Positions 15,234-28,629 of a stretch of 64,000 nt of DNA are shown here, one piece after another. A program made the translations under genes and the position numbers. Under the pieces are notes generated by a model. The model was not told the origin of the DNA. It was given only the letters and a program-made list of their open reading frames with translations, and ran no database searches. Position 1 is the first letter of the stretch. Each line of letters begins with the position of its first letter. Origin of the DNA: an uncultured Desulfuromonadales bacterium (GTDB lineage Bacteria > Desulfobacterota > Desulfuromonadia > Geobacterales > Pseudopelobacteraceae); contig CAIPTY010000080.1 of NCBI GenBank assembly GCA_903868145.1, positions 18,074 through 82,073 of the forward strand. Reading direction: 5' to 3'.

Positions 15234-16949
15234 ATGGAAAAAACAGACCCACAAGCATTGTTTGAAAAATTTGCGTCAACCGGGCATCGCATGTTCAAAG
15301 ATTTTTCCGCTTCTGAAACACAGGAAATGGCAGGCCAGTTCGGAGCTTCCTGGAATACGATCATGATGCGTTCGATGGAAAACCCTGAAGAGTGGCTGAA
15401 AACAATCACCGGCTTTTACCAGGATCAGTTTAATTTGTGGATCAACATGTTTAAGCCCCCCTCTGAGGGTGCAGCTCAACCGGTGCATGGAGACAGGCGA
15501 TTTGCCTCCCCGGAATGGGAAGAAAGTCCATTGCACAATTATCTCAAGCAATCATATCTGCTGACGTCACGCATGCTGACGGGGATGGTTTCGGATTCCC
15601 CTCTGGATGTAGCAACAAAGAGTAGAACTGAATTTTATACACGTCAGTTTGTAGATGCAATGTCCCCCTCCAATTTTGCTATGACAAATCCCGAAGTGCT
15701 TAAGGAAACGCTGGAAAGCAAAGGCCAAAATCTGATCAATGGTCTTGAACAATTAATGCAGGATTTCGATAAAGGTCGTATCAGCATGACCGATGAATCT
15801 GCGTTTGAACTGGGTAGAAATATTGCGGCCACCCCGGGTTCCGTGGTGTTCCAGAATGAACTTTTTCAGCTGATTCATTTCAAGCCCATGACAGAAAAAG
15901 TCAACGATCGCCCGCTATTGATCATACCGCCCTGCATTAACAAATATTACATACTTGATTTGTCTGAACATAACTCATATGTGCGTTATTGTCTGGAACA
16001 GGGCAACAACGTCTTTATTATGTCATGGCGCAATCCGGATGAAGCACTTGGGGATAAAACCTGGGATGACTATCTCAATGAAGGAACGTTCCCGGCCATC
16101 AACGCAGTTAAGAAAATTACCGGTGCGAAGAAGATCAACGGCGTTGCCTGGTGTATTGGCGGCACTATGTTGGCGACTACAATTGCAGTTCTGGCGGCAA
16201 AGAACAAGAAACCCTTTGCTTCGGCAACATTTTTTACCACCCTGCTGGATTTTTCTGATCCGGGGGAGCTGCGTGTATTTATTGATGAATCACAGGTAAA
16301 ACAATTTGAGGAGAAACTAAAAAAAGGCGGAGTCATGCCAGGCAAACAACTCGCCACAACCTTTGCCATGTTGCGCGCCAACGATTTGATCTGGAACTAC
16401 GTTGTGAATAATTATCTGAAAGGCAAGACACCGCCACCCTTCGACATTCTTTACTGGAACTCTGATTCGACAAATATGACAGCAGCAATGTACACCTGGT
16501 ATCTGCGTAACATGTATCTGGAAAACAAGTTGATTGAACCCGGCGGTATAGAACTGTGCGGTGTTCCGGTTGATCTGGGAAAAATTGATTGCCCGGCTTA
16601 TTACCTGTCTGCCATTGAAGATCACATCGCCCCCTGGAAAACGACGTTCATTTCGGCCCAGGTTCTGAAGTGCCCGACGGAATTCGTCCTGGGTGCCAGC
16701 GGGCACATTGCCGGTGTCATTAATCCGGCCAATAAAAACAAGCGTAATTTCTGGATTAATGGTGAAACAGGAAAAGGTGCAGACCATTGGCTGGAGAGTG
16801 CGAAAAGTGTCCCCGGCAGTTGGTGGACGCATTGGGACGGATGGCTGAAGGGTACTGGCGGGAAAGAAATTCCTGCACCGGAACAGGTCGGCACCAAGGC
16901 CTATCCGGAAATAGAAGCTGCTCCTGGCTCGTATGTTTTGGCCAGATAA
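15234..16949 (+). CDS. phaC: Class I poly(3-hydroxyalkanoate) synthase
   Basis: Polymerises 3-hydroxyacyl-CoA into storage polyester on granules. The 571-residue length and N-terminal region fit class I PhaC. The alpha/beta-hydrolase catalytic triad is visible: C307 in the lipase-box-like AWCIGGT, D463 in IEDHIAPW and H491 in GASGHIAGV. A GAGG-containing site precedes the ATG. No thiolase, reductase or phasin gene is next to it, but the downstream DUF6489 gene is typical of PHA loci. Confidence 0.95.
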   Translation: MEKTDPQALFEKFASTGHRMFKDFSASETQEMAGQFGASWNTIMMRSMENPEEWLKTITGFYQDQFNLWINMFKPPSEGAAQPVHGDRRFASPEWEESPLHNYLKQSYLLTSRMLTGMVSDSPLDVATKSRTEFYTRQFVDAMSPSNFAMTNPEVLKETLESKGQNLINGLEQLMQDFDKGRISMTDESAFELGRNIAATPGSVVFQNELFQLIHFKPMTEKVNDRPLLIIPPCINKYYILDLSEHNSYVRYCLEQGNNVFIMSWRNPDEALGDKTWDDYLNEGTFPAINAVKKITGAKKINGVAWCIGGTMLATTIAVLAAKNKKPFASATFFTTLLDFSDPGELRVFIDESQVKQFEEKLKKGGVMPGKQLATTFAMLRANDLIWNYVVNNYLKGKTPPPFDILYWNSDSTNMTAAMYTWYLRNMYLENKLIEPGGIELCGVPVDLGKIDCPAYYLSAIEDHIAPWKTTFISAQVLKCPTEFVLGASGHIAGVINPANKNKRNFWINGETGKGADHWLESAKSVPGSWWTHWDGWLKGTGGKEIPAPEQVGTKAYPEIEAAPGSYVLAR

Positions 16950-16985
16950 AAATTAACCGCACCACCACCAACACGGGGGATACGT

Positions 16986-17234
16986 ATGAAAATAAACTTT
17001 GATATCGATGCAACTCCACAGGAATTACGTACTTTTTTCGGTCTGCCTGACGTTGAGACCCTCCAGAAGGAGATGATGGATCAGATACGGAAAAAAATGC
17101 TGGAGGGTGTCGAAGGTTTTGATATTCTTTCCATAATGAAACCTATGCTGCCTGAACATCTTCTGTCAGTGAGTTCCCTGCAGAAAAGCTTCTGGGATGC
17201 CTTCACCAAGACATCCGGTGAAGCAAAGGAATGA
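16986..17234 (+). CDS. DUF6489 family protein
   Basis: An 82-residue protein matching DUF6489: MKINFDIDATPQELRTFFGLPDVE at the start, then an amphipathic helical part. Members are found beside PHA synthase genes; a granule-associated role is plausible but unproven. It starts 36 bases after phaC and is probably in the same operon. Confidence 0.8.
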   Translation: MKINFDIDATPQELRTFFGLPDVETLQKEMMDQIRKKMLEGVEGFDILSIMKPMLPEHLLSVSSLQKSFWDAFTKTSGEAKE

Positions 17235-17249
17235 TTGTACTCCCTGACG

Positions 17250-17594
17250 TTAGAGAAGATGGTTCTTATCCAGTATGATGCGCAGCCTGATTTCGTCGTC
17301 AGGATCGGAGACATACAAACCGACTAGCAGGTTGCCATCCTTATCATCTGTAGCATATATGCATCTGCACTTAATTCGCATATATATGGCATTGAAGAAA
17401 ACATCCACTGTCTCGTCAACTTGTGGAATAGAAAAGGGTACATCGGAAGGCGGAATGGAGACCTTGAAACCCTGGGGACTGATGTCAACAACGCTTGCAT
17501 CAATCTCGTCTCTTCCCTGCAAAACAAGCTGAACGCTGTTCAAATCCTGATGAAGATTTCCAGCCTCATGGCGTTTAACGGATCTTTTTTCCAT
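17250..17594 (-). CDS. PilZ domain protein
   Basis: A 114-residue PilZ-like protein, the c-di-GMP receptor fold. An N-terminal Arg/Lys cluster (EKRSVKRHE, residues 2-10) precedes a DISPQGFKVSIP block (near 37-48) matching the DxSxxG signature. The Arg spacing differs slightly from the strict RxxxR motif, so ligand binding should be tested. I chose the ATG at 17594 with GAGGGG five bases upstream; the frame is open to 17708, but the extra part has no domain. It converges with the PHA operon. Confidence 0.8.
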   Translation of the reverse strand: MEKRSVKRHEAGNLHQDLNSVQLVLQGRDEIDASVVDISPQGFKVSIPPSDVPFSIPQVDETVDVFFNAIYMRIKCRCIYATDDKDGNLLVGLYVSDPDDEIRLRIILDKNHLL

Positions 17595-17795
17595 TACATC
17601 CCCTCTCGATAAAGTACCCAGGTATTTATTTTTACTGACAATTTCTGCAAGCCCTTGTTTATCGGCGCGCCCAACAGGATTCAAAACCGTAGCCTGAATG
17701 AAGCACATCCTAAGTATAGCACAATATTCGGCAGACTATCAACACACCCGAAAAAATTACGACCATGAACACCATAACAATCAAAATAAAAGCAC

Positions 17796-17823
17796 TTGAC
17801 GCACTAACCGCCTGATGTAATCT
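17796..17823 (+). promoter_or_regulatory. Promoter of the FmdB-type gene
   Basis: TTGACG (17796-17801), a 16-base spacer and TAATCT (17818-17823), 22 bases before the start codon. Confidence 0.55.
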
Positions 17824-17845
17824 GATACTGATAAAGGACGAGAGA

Positions 17846-18223
17846 ATGCCAGTTTACGAATATTGTTGCAATTCCTGTAAAATTCAATTTGAACTTCGCC
17901 AGAAGTTTTCAGACCCGCCTGCTGACAAATGCCCCAAATGTGGTGGGTTCGTCCGTAAGTTGGTGTCGGCAGTTTCATTCAGTCTCAAAGGTGCAGGATG
18001 GTACGGTGACGGCTACGGCGCAAAAGCAGAGGCTACTAAATCAGAAGGCGATACAGCTGCAGGAACTGTGGCTGGAGCTTCTGAAGCGACGGCTACAGCG
18101 GAAGTTGTATCAACAGACGCAACCCCGGCTGGGACAACAGTATCGCATGAAGCGCAGGCATCCGCTTCAACTAACGAGATGCCAAACAAAGGAGCGTCCG
18201 CAAAATGCCCCGAATTATCATAA
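17846..18223 (+). CDS. FmdB-type zinc ribbon protein with Ala/Thr-rich tail
   Basis: A 125-residue protein. Residues 1-48 are the FmdB/CxxC_CxxC zinc ribbon (MPVYEYCCNSC, then CPKCGG), followed by the typical GAGWYGDGYG segment. The last ~60 residues are low-complexity Ala/Thr/Glu/Ser, longer than in most relatives. The exact role of the family is unknown. The ATG follows a GGACGAGAG leader. Confidence 0.85.
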   Translation: MPVYEYCCNSCKIQFELRQKFSDPPADKCPKCGGFVRKLVSAVSFSLKGAGWYGDGYGAKAEATKSEGDTAAGTVAGASEATATAEVVSTDATPAGTTVSHEAQASASTNEMPNKGASAKCPELS

Positions 18224-18453
18224 CCCGCCTGATATTTATTGCTCTTCTGGCCGGCGCACTGCCTGCAACCTCCCACGCCCTCGAACCAACCACCGCACCC
18301 ATGCTGCGCATGGAAACCGGCATGCATACGGCGATGATATGGCGGATTGATGTTGACCGCCCCGGACGATGGCTGATGTCATTTATAAAGGGGCATGAAA
18401 TCTGGGACAAGATGGGCGAATATAGAAAAGGTCACCTTTTTGGAAAAGTCTAA
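18205..18453 (+). pseudogene. Truncated WD40-repeat protein, N-terminal remnant
   Basis: The first ~57 residues hold a signal peptide (ending near SHALE) and APMLRMETGMHTAMIWRIDV, then DRPGRWL. In secreted WD40-repeat proteins this is followed by a TGSDDKTVRLW-type repeat. Here the match stops at about 18374 and the frame continues as unrelated sequence to 18453. It has a good AAGGAG site and overlaps the end of the FmdB-type gene. I read it as the head of a gene whose body was lost when the adjoining MFS segment arrived. Confidence 0.7.
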
Positions 18454-19678
18454 ACATATCTTCACCCCCTACGATAAGTTTGTCATCGCCATTCTTGCTC
18501 TATTGCAATTTACGGTTGTTCTCGATTTCATGGTTTTGTCGCCCCTTGGGGCTATCCTCATGCCAGGTTTGGGCATTTCAACCTCACAATTCGGGTTGGT
18601 TGTTTCCGTATATGCATTCAGTGCCGGGGCATCGGGGTTGTGTGCGGCCGGGTTCGCGGATAAGTTTGACAGAAAGAAAATGCTGCTGTTTTTTTACTCC
18701 GGTTTTGTCTGTGGCACTCTTTTCTGCGCTATTGCAAACAGTTATCTGCCTCTACTCTGTGCCAGAGTCATCACCGGTATATTTGGCGGAGTTATTGGCT
18801 CAATATCTTTTGCCATAATAACCGATATGTTCTCAATGCAGGTACGTGGGCGGGTGATGGGAGTCGTACAAATGGCATTTGCCGCCAGTCAGGTTCTTGG
18901 CATTCCGGTTGGTCTTTATCTTGCGACACATTTTGACTGGCACGCTCCATTCCTGATGATCGCGGCACTTGCTATAATTATCGGGGTGGTCATGGCTATC
19001 AAGCTAAAACCAGTTATTGGGCATCTCCAGGGTAGTCATGACAAAAACGCATTTATCCACCTTTGGCACACCACATCGAATCCGTTTTACATCAGAGGCT
19101 TCGCAGCGACAATGCTGCTTGCAACAGGCGGTTTCATGATCATGCCTTTTAGCACCGCATTTCTGGTGAATAACATCCTCGTCCCGGAAACCCGGCTCTC
19201 AGAGATTTTCTTCATAACAGGCATTGTTTCAATAGTTACCGGCCCGTTTCTTGGAAAACAGGTTGACAAGTATGGTAAATATAGATTGTTTCTTTTCGGA
19301 AGCATTCTTTCCATAATCATGGTGATGATCTACACTCATCTTGGCCCCACCTCAATCTGGGTTGTCATCTTGATCAATATCGTTCTATACACAGGGATTT
19401 CTTCGCGAATGATTTCATCCTCGGCACTAATCTCAGGCGTACCTGATATGAAAGACCGCGGAGCATATATGGGGATAAATTCTTCCATTCAGCAGGTATC
19501 AGGCGGGATTGCCGCATTTGTGGCGGGGCTTATAGTTTACCAACCAGCAAAAAATGCTCCGCTGCAGCACTTTGATACTGTTGGCTATGTCACAGCCTGT
19601 ACGATGCTCATTACTCTTTTCATGATGTTTTTCATCGACCGGGAGGTTTCGAGAAAACTTCATACAGCTCATACTTGA
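18395..19678 (+). CDS. MFS transporter, drug/metabolite type
   Basis: A 427-residue twelve-span major facilitator. Landmarks are LQFTVVLDFMVLSPLG in span 1, the loop 2-3 motif GFADKFDRKKMLLF and RVITGIFGGVIG in span 4. Substrate unknown. The frame opens at ATG 18395, but TTG 18440 (after AAAAGG) is an equally good start because homology begins near HIFTPYDKF. Base composition looks less GC-rich than neighbouring genes. It sits between a truncated WD40 gene and an antitoxin with an aberrant end, suggesting acquisition. Confidence 0.88.
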   Translation: MKSGTRWANIEKVTFLEKSKHIFTPYDKFVIAILALLQFTVVLDFMVLSPLGAILMPGLGISTSQFGLVVSVYAFSAGASGLCAAGFADKFDRKKMLLFFYSGFVCGTLFCAIANSYLPLLCARVITGIFGGVIGSISFAIITDMFSMQVRGRVMGVVQMAFAASQVLGIPVGLYLATHFDWHAPFLMIAALAIIIGVVMAIKLKPVIGHLQGSHDKNAFIHLWHTTSNPFYIRGFAATMLLATGGFMIMPFSTAFLVNNILVPETRLSEIFFITGIVSIVTGPFLGKQVDKYGKYRLFLFGSILSIIMVMIYTHLGPTSIWVVILINIVLYTGISSRMISSSALISGVPDMKDRGAYMGINSSIQQVSGGIAAFVAGLIVYQPAKNAPLQHFDTVGYVTACTMLITLFMMFFIDREVSRKLHTAHT

Positions 19679-19909
19679 GAACAAAGCGATGGTATCCTCT
19701 GGCAACTCAACAAAAAATGAGGCAGGCATAGTAAATGTTTTCATTGCGAGACCAATCGGGCGTTTTGTCACAACCCTGCTCACAATAGGACGTATTTCCG
19801 CAACTGGCTTATTCCGTTTGCAGAGGATAAAGTTCTCGCCCTTTGCTACCTCACTGAGATAGTAGGAAAAATGAGTTTTTGCTTCCTGGACATTTATAGC
19901 TAACGGCAA
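19499..19909 (-). pseudogene. Orphan Phd/YefM-type antitoxin with a hybrid tail
   Basis: Residues 1-77 match Phd/YefM antitoxins: AINVQEAKTHFSYYLSEVAKG, FILCKRNKPVAEIRPI, and a C-terminal FVELPEDTIALF block. Family members stop a few residues later. Here the match ends at about 19680, exactly where the MFS gene stops, and the frame then runs 50-60 codons antisense to that gene. The expected toxin gene downstream is missing. The only start is a TTG without a clear ribosome binding site, so it may not be expressed. Confidence 0.65.
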
Positions 19910-19939
19910 GGCGTAGCAAAACTGCGGACCAACGTCATC

Positions 19940-20452
19940 TCAGTCGGCCAGGTAGTTCCAGGTTTTATCCGTGAAATCGTACTGGTACTTGTCAAACGGG
20001 CCAAACGTGGCCATATAGAAGAGACGCGGCTGGCCTTCAACATTATAGTACGTCAGCCTGTAAGGCCGCAATCGAGCCATTTCTGGAAGTCCCAGCTCTT
20101 TTCCATCTGACGGGTAGCGCCCTGTAGCTTTCTGGAAGCTCAATATGTCCGCAACAAGTTTATTTGCAACCCTCCTTGCATCATTGTGCCGATGCAAATG
20201 GGCTGATATAACCAGCAACAGGGAAAACGCGACGACAGCCAAGGCAAGGTATCTGTCTTTCCTTAGCCGGGGATCCCTCCGGCACCGTGCAAGCTTGACA
20301 AACTGATAGATAATGGCCAGGGGTGACACCATAACCATCATGAAACCGCAGCTTAGCTGGCTGCTGAACAAGGTAAGCAGAAAAAAGCCGACCAGAAACA
20401 TTTTATTCCGGGTTGCAAACGACGTAATACAATTCATCTGAGTAAACCACAC
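19940..20452 (-). CDS. Membrane protein with a periplasmic pilin-like C-terminal part
   Basis: A 170-residue protein with two hydrophobic segments near the N terminus (FLVGFFLLTLFSS and FMMVMVSPLAIIYQFV) and a third at about 68-82 (YLALAVVAFSLLLVIS). The C-terminal part (KLVADILSFQKATGRYPSDGKELGLP) recalls globular ends of pseudopilin-like proteins. It starts at GTG 20452, 13 bases after GGAGG; the ATG at 20434 is an alternative. Function unknown. Confidence 0.6.
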   Translation of the reverse strand: MWFTQMNCITSFATRNKMFLVGFFLLTLFSSQLSCGFMMVMVSPLAIIYQFVKLARCRRDPRLRKDRYLALAVVAFSLLLVISAHLHRHNDARRVANKLVADILSFQKATGRYPSDGKELGLPEMARLRPYRLTYYNVEGQPRLFYMATFGPFDKYQYDFTDKTWNYLAD

Positions 20453-20498
20453 TGGTAAAATTTTTCCTCCATTGAGCGGTGAAGCACGTGATGAGTTG

Positions 20499-20684
20499 CT
20501 AATCCTTCCAGTACGAGATGGCAGGTCTGAATGCCAGAAGCAGCCCGGAAATGATAATCACCCAGGCGTACCTCGTAACAAACTCATGGAAATATGCTCC
20601 AATCACAATACCTGCAAACAACGCACTCCACTTCAGTAAGGCAATATTTGTCCAACTCCAGGTTTTGGTTCTGAGCAGTTTCAT
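20499..20684 (-). CDS. Small two-span membrane protein, 61 aa
   Basis: A 61-residue protein, KTWSWTNIALLKWSALFAGI then YAWVIIISGLLLAFRPAISY, with two membrane spans and a short charged end. It resembles small uncharacterised membrane proteins of Geobacter relatives. I chose ATG 20684 (GGGG upstream); the frame is open to 20849 but the extra residues look unrelated. Confidence 0.6.
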   Translation of the reverse strand: MKLLRTKTWSWTNIALLKWSALFAGIVIGAYFHEFVTRYAWVIIISGLLLAFRPAISYWKD

Positions 20685-20839
20685 TGCATTACCCCGAATC
20701 AGTGTAGCCCTATAGATTTTATTGGAGCTGGTCAACAGAAAAGACAGAATAATCGAAGCAGGGGAAAAATGCGAGCACCTTACAAATATTCGCCAACGTA
20801 TCGCCATCACACACAAAATATTGCGCTCAACACCACCAC

Positions 20840-20869
20840 TTGACACCATATCTTGAGATAAGGCATACT
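20840..20869 (+). promoter_or_regulatory. Promoter of dnaE
   Basis: TTGACA (20840-20845), an 18-base spacer and CATACT (20864-20869), 35 bases upstream of the dnaE start. Confidence 0.55.
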
Positions 20870-20904
20870 CATCTCCTCACAGCCCCAGAGGGAGAAATGC
20901 CGCC

Positions 20905-24462
<3,558 letters not shown>

Positions 24463-24480
24463 AAATCAGTGAGGTTTTAA

Positions 24481-25437
24481 ATGGCGACCCCGTTTTATCT
24501 GGAATTTGAAAAACCGATTGTTGATCTGGAAAAGAAGATCGAGGAGTTGGGTGTACTGGCCAAGGACGGTCTGGATATCGGTTCGGATGTGTCCGCTCTG
24601 GAGTCGCGTGTCGAAGAGATGCGTGCCGACATCTTCTCCAACCTCTCCCGCTGGCAGACGGCACAGGTGGCGCGTCACATCAACCGACCCTTCACGCTTG
24701 ATTACATCGGCCTGATGTTTACCGAATTTACCGAACTGCATGGCGACCGTAACTTCGGGGATGATCACGCCATCGTCGGTGGACTGGCCCGCTTCGACGG
24801 GCAGCCAGCGATGGTCATCGGCCACCAGAAGGGACGCGATACCAAGGAGAAGGTCTTCCGCAACTTCGGCATGCCCAACCCGGAAGGGTACCGTAAGGCT
24901 CTGCGCCTGATGCAGATGGCCGAGCAGTTCAAACTGCCGGTGATCACCTTTGTTGACACCCCGGTTGCCTACCCGGGTATCGGCGCAGAAGAGCGGGGCC
25001 AGGCCGAGGCCATTGCCCGTAATCTGCGCGAGATGGCAGCCCTCAAAACCCCCATCATCGTCTGCGTCACCGGCGAAGGCGGCTCAGGCGGCGCGTTGGC
25101 AATCGCCGTGGGCGACCGCATCCTGATGCTGCAGCACTCGGTCTATGCCGTCATCTCTCCGGAAGGGTGCGCCGCCATCCTCTGGTCTGACGGCACCAAA
25201 GGTGCCCAGGCTGCCGAAGCGCTCAAGCCGACCGCACAGGACATCATCAAGCTGGGAGTTATCGACGAGATCATTCCTGAACCGGTCGGCGGCGCCCATC
25301 GTGACCATGGGGCAACGGCACAGTCGCTGAAAGAGGCCATAGCCCGAAATCTGATCGAACTCAACAAGTTATCGCCAGAAGAACTGGTTGAAGGGCGCTA
25401 CCGGAAATTCCGCGCCATGACCCGCTGCCTGGAATAG
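24481..25437 (+). CDS. accA: Acetyl-CoA carboxylase carboxyltransferase alpha
   Basis: Transfers the carboxyl group from carboxybiotin to acetyl-CoA, forming malonyl-CoA for fatty acid synthesis, as a complex with AccD. The 318-residue protein starts with the [17 protein letters not shown] segment and has the crotonase-like core with [15 protein letters not shown] and the preceding [16 protein letters not shown]. The dnaE-accA order is common. A terminator follows at 25464. Confidence 0.96.
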   Translation: MATPFYLEFEKPIVDLEKKIEELGVLAKDGLDIGSDVSALESRVEEMRADIFSNLSRWQTAQVARHINRPFTLDYIGLMFTEFTELHGDRNFGDDHAIVGGLARFDGQPAMVIGHQKGRDTKEKVFRNFGMPNPEGYRKALRLMQMAEQFKLPVITFVDTPVAYPGIGAEERGQAEAIARNLREMAALKTPIIVCVTGEGGSGGALAIAVGDRILMLQHSVYAVISPEGCAAILWSDGTKGAQAAEALKPTAQDIIKLGVIDEIIPEPVGGAHRDHGATAQSLKEAIARNLIELNKLSPEELVEGRYRKFRAMTRCLE

Positions 25438-25463
25438 ACAGGTCGTTGTTACCGCGTAATGAT

Positions 25464-25490
25464 GGGGGCCGGTTTGGCCCCCATTTTTGT
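25464..25490 (+). terminator. Intrinsic terminator after accA
   Basis: The perfect stem GGGGGCC/GGCCCCC with a five-base loop is followed by ATTTTTGTT. It separates dnaE-accA from the pseudouridine synthase gene. Confidence 0.85.
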
Positions 25491-25511
25491 TAGCCTTAAG
25501 AGGGAAACACC

Positions 25512-26246
25512 ATGCTCGAACGTCTTCAGAAAATAATATCAGCCGCCGGGATCGCATCCCGCCGTGCATCGGAAGAGCTTATCCAGGATGGACGCGTTGC
25601 CGTTAACGGCATTGTCATAACCGAACTGGGGAGTAAGGCCGATCCCGCCTGCGACACCATCACCGTGGACGGCAAACCTCTGGCCATCGCCTCCAAGCGG
25701 CTCTACATCCTTCTCTACAAGCCGGTCGGCTACATGACAACCCTTGACGACCCGGAAGGGCGGGCACTGGTTACCGACCTGCTGAAGGAGGTTGGCGAGC
25801 GTGTCTACCCGGTCGGACGGCTCGACTACAACACCGAAGGATTGCTGCTGCTGACAAATGACGGGGAGTGGGCCAACCGCCTGATGCACCCGCGACATGA
25901 GGTGGAAAAAGAGTACCATGTGCGCGTCCGCGGCAAACTTCACAAAAGCCAGCTTGATCAACTTGCCGGGGGGGTTGATATCGATGAGAGAAAAACGGCT
26001 CGCGCCACGGTGCGGGTCATAAAAGACGGGGAGCAGAATGACTGGTTCTCCATTGCCATCCACGAGGGACGCAACCGCCAGGTACGCCGCATGTGCGAAG
26101 CCGTCAGCCTGTCGGTTGTGCGCCTGAGGAGGGTACGCTACGGCACACTGACGATGGGCTCCCTGAAGCCGGGGGAGTTTCGCTACCTGACCGACGCTGA
26201 AGTCAGAGAACTCCGCGATCCTCCCGTAAAGAAAAAATCGCCGTAA
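25512..26246 (+). CDS. rluB: 23S rRNA pseudouridine synthase RluB/RsuA family
   Basis: A 244-residue enzyme that isomerises a uridine in rRNA. The N-terminal S4 RNA-binding domain (MLERLQKIISAAGIASRRASEEL) precedes the catalytic domain with GRLDYNTEGLLLLTNDG, containing the conserved Asp, and GRNRQVRRM. Sequence alone fits RluB best but cannot exclude RsuA/RluF. An AGAGGG site precedes the ATG. Confidence 0.9.
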   Translation: MLERLQKIISAAGIASRRASEELIQDGRVAVNGIVITELGSKADPACDTITVDGKPLAIASKRLYILLYKPVGYMTTLDDPEGRALVTDLLKEVGERVYPVGRLDYNTEGLLLLTNDGEWANRLMHPRHEVEKEYHVRVRGKLHKSQLDQLAGGVDIDERKTARATVRVIKDGEQNDWFSIAIHEGRNRQVRRMCEAVSLSVVRLRRVRYGTLTMGSLKPGEFRYLTDAEVRELRDPPVKKKSP

Positions 26247-26274
26247 CACTTCCCGGAGATCAGGTAACAACCGT

Positions 26275-26658
26275 TTACTTCCTTGACTGGGCCTTTTTTA
26301 AAGTCTCCTGAAAAAGTTCCGGCGTGAACCCCTTGATGACGATCTCGTTTTTTCCGCTTCCCATGACAATTACCGGAACGCCGGTGCTGTTGTATTTTCC
26401 GGTCAACTCTTCCATGGCCTTTCCGTCTATCTCCACGTCCCGATTGATGAACGGGATGTTGTTCTTTGTAAAATAATCCTTTGTCTCCTTGCAGTGCGGG
26501 CACCAGGCGACCGAATACAGCACGATCCGCGGGAATTTTCTGGACGCCTCGGCTTTTGCAGGATTAAGAGTGCTCTGGCGCCCCTGCTCGGCGGCAAAAC
26601 TTGACAAGACCGGCAACAGCAGTACCACACAAATGGTTATTGCTCTATGTAACATCAC
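26275..26658 (-). CDS. Periplasmic glutaredoxin-like protein
   Basis: A 127-residue thioredoxin-fold protein with a signal peptide (residues 1-23, ending SSFAAEQ). The redox motif is CPHC at 53-56, and the cis-Pro loop is TGVPVIVMG. The charged C terminus ends in KKAQSRK. It probably acts in thiol-disulfide exchange outside the cytoplasm; the partner is unknown. It converges with rluB. Confidence 0.85.
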   Translation of the reverse strand: MMLHRAITICVVLLLPVLSSFAAEQGRQSTLNPAKAEASRKFPRIVLYSVAWCPHCKETKDYFTKNNIPFINRDVEIDGKAMEELTGKYNSTGVPVIVMGSGKNEIVIKGFTPELFQETLKKAQSRK

Positions 26659-26831
26659 TAAGTTCCCCTTGTTTTCTAGTCTAACGCCATTCGGGTCAAT
26701 CTTCGAGCAGGATCATGGACGTTTCCCCTACGTACCACACTACTCCTGCCCAGGTCAAAACAAACAACCCCCTTGCATACAGAAGCGTCTTGCACGTATT
26801 CTGTTCGGATACCACAAGCGGAGAAATGTCC

Positions 26832-28211
<1,380 letters not shown>

Positions 28212-28213
28212 GC

Positions 28214-28495
28214 ATGCATATTTTTTGCCTTGAAATCCACCTGTCACTCCCTTCCCGTTCCCTCAAAGAAAAGCGCGGCATTGTCAAGAGTATCCTCGGA
28301 CGGGCGCGCAACCGCTTCAATACCGCCTGTGCCGAAGTTGACCGGCAGGATAACGCAACCGCTGCGGTGCTGGGGTTTATTACGGTCAGTCCGGACAAAA
28401 CCATTGCGCGCTCGGTGCTGGAGCGAATTGAGGATTGGATCTACGATAACTGGCCGGATGTCGAGATCAGCGGGGCGGACATTTCCGAGGTGTAA
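28214..28495 (+). CDS. DUF503 (YlxP-like) family protein
   Basis: A 93-residue protein matching DUF503: LEIHLSLPSRSLKEKRGIV, then RFNTACAEVDRQD and a C-terminal ISEV-type end. In other bacteria this gene often sits near infB-rbfA, and a ribosome-related role has been suggested. I chose ATG 28214, two bases after the asnS stop; GTG/ATG alternatives upstream would overlap asnS. Confidence 0.8.
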   Translation: MHIFCLEIHLSLPSRSLKEKRGIVKSILGRARNRFNTACAEVDRQDNATAAVLGFITVSPDKTIARSVLERIEDWIYDNWPDVEISGADISEV

Positions 28496-28527
28496 CCGCT
28501 GCATAGAACCGGAACATCACAGTTTTA

Positions 28528-28556
28528 TTGACACCCCCCCTGATTCAGGCTATTCT
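28528..28556 (+). promoter_or_regulatory. Promoter of pgpH
   Basis: TTGACA (28528-28533), a 17-base spacer and TATTCT (28551-28556), about 74 bases upstream of the pgpH start. Confidence 0.7.
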
Positions 28557-28629
28557 TCAATTTTATTTCAATCACTTACACGTCGCCCGTGTAACTGAAC
28601 CAAACCTGTTTCGCCACTTGTGATAGATT

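Noticed and set aside
26660..26831. T-box or other riboswitch upstream of asnS
   Set aside because: No conserved T-box core or terminator/antiterminator pair is visible in this leader.
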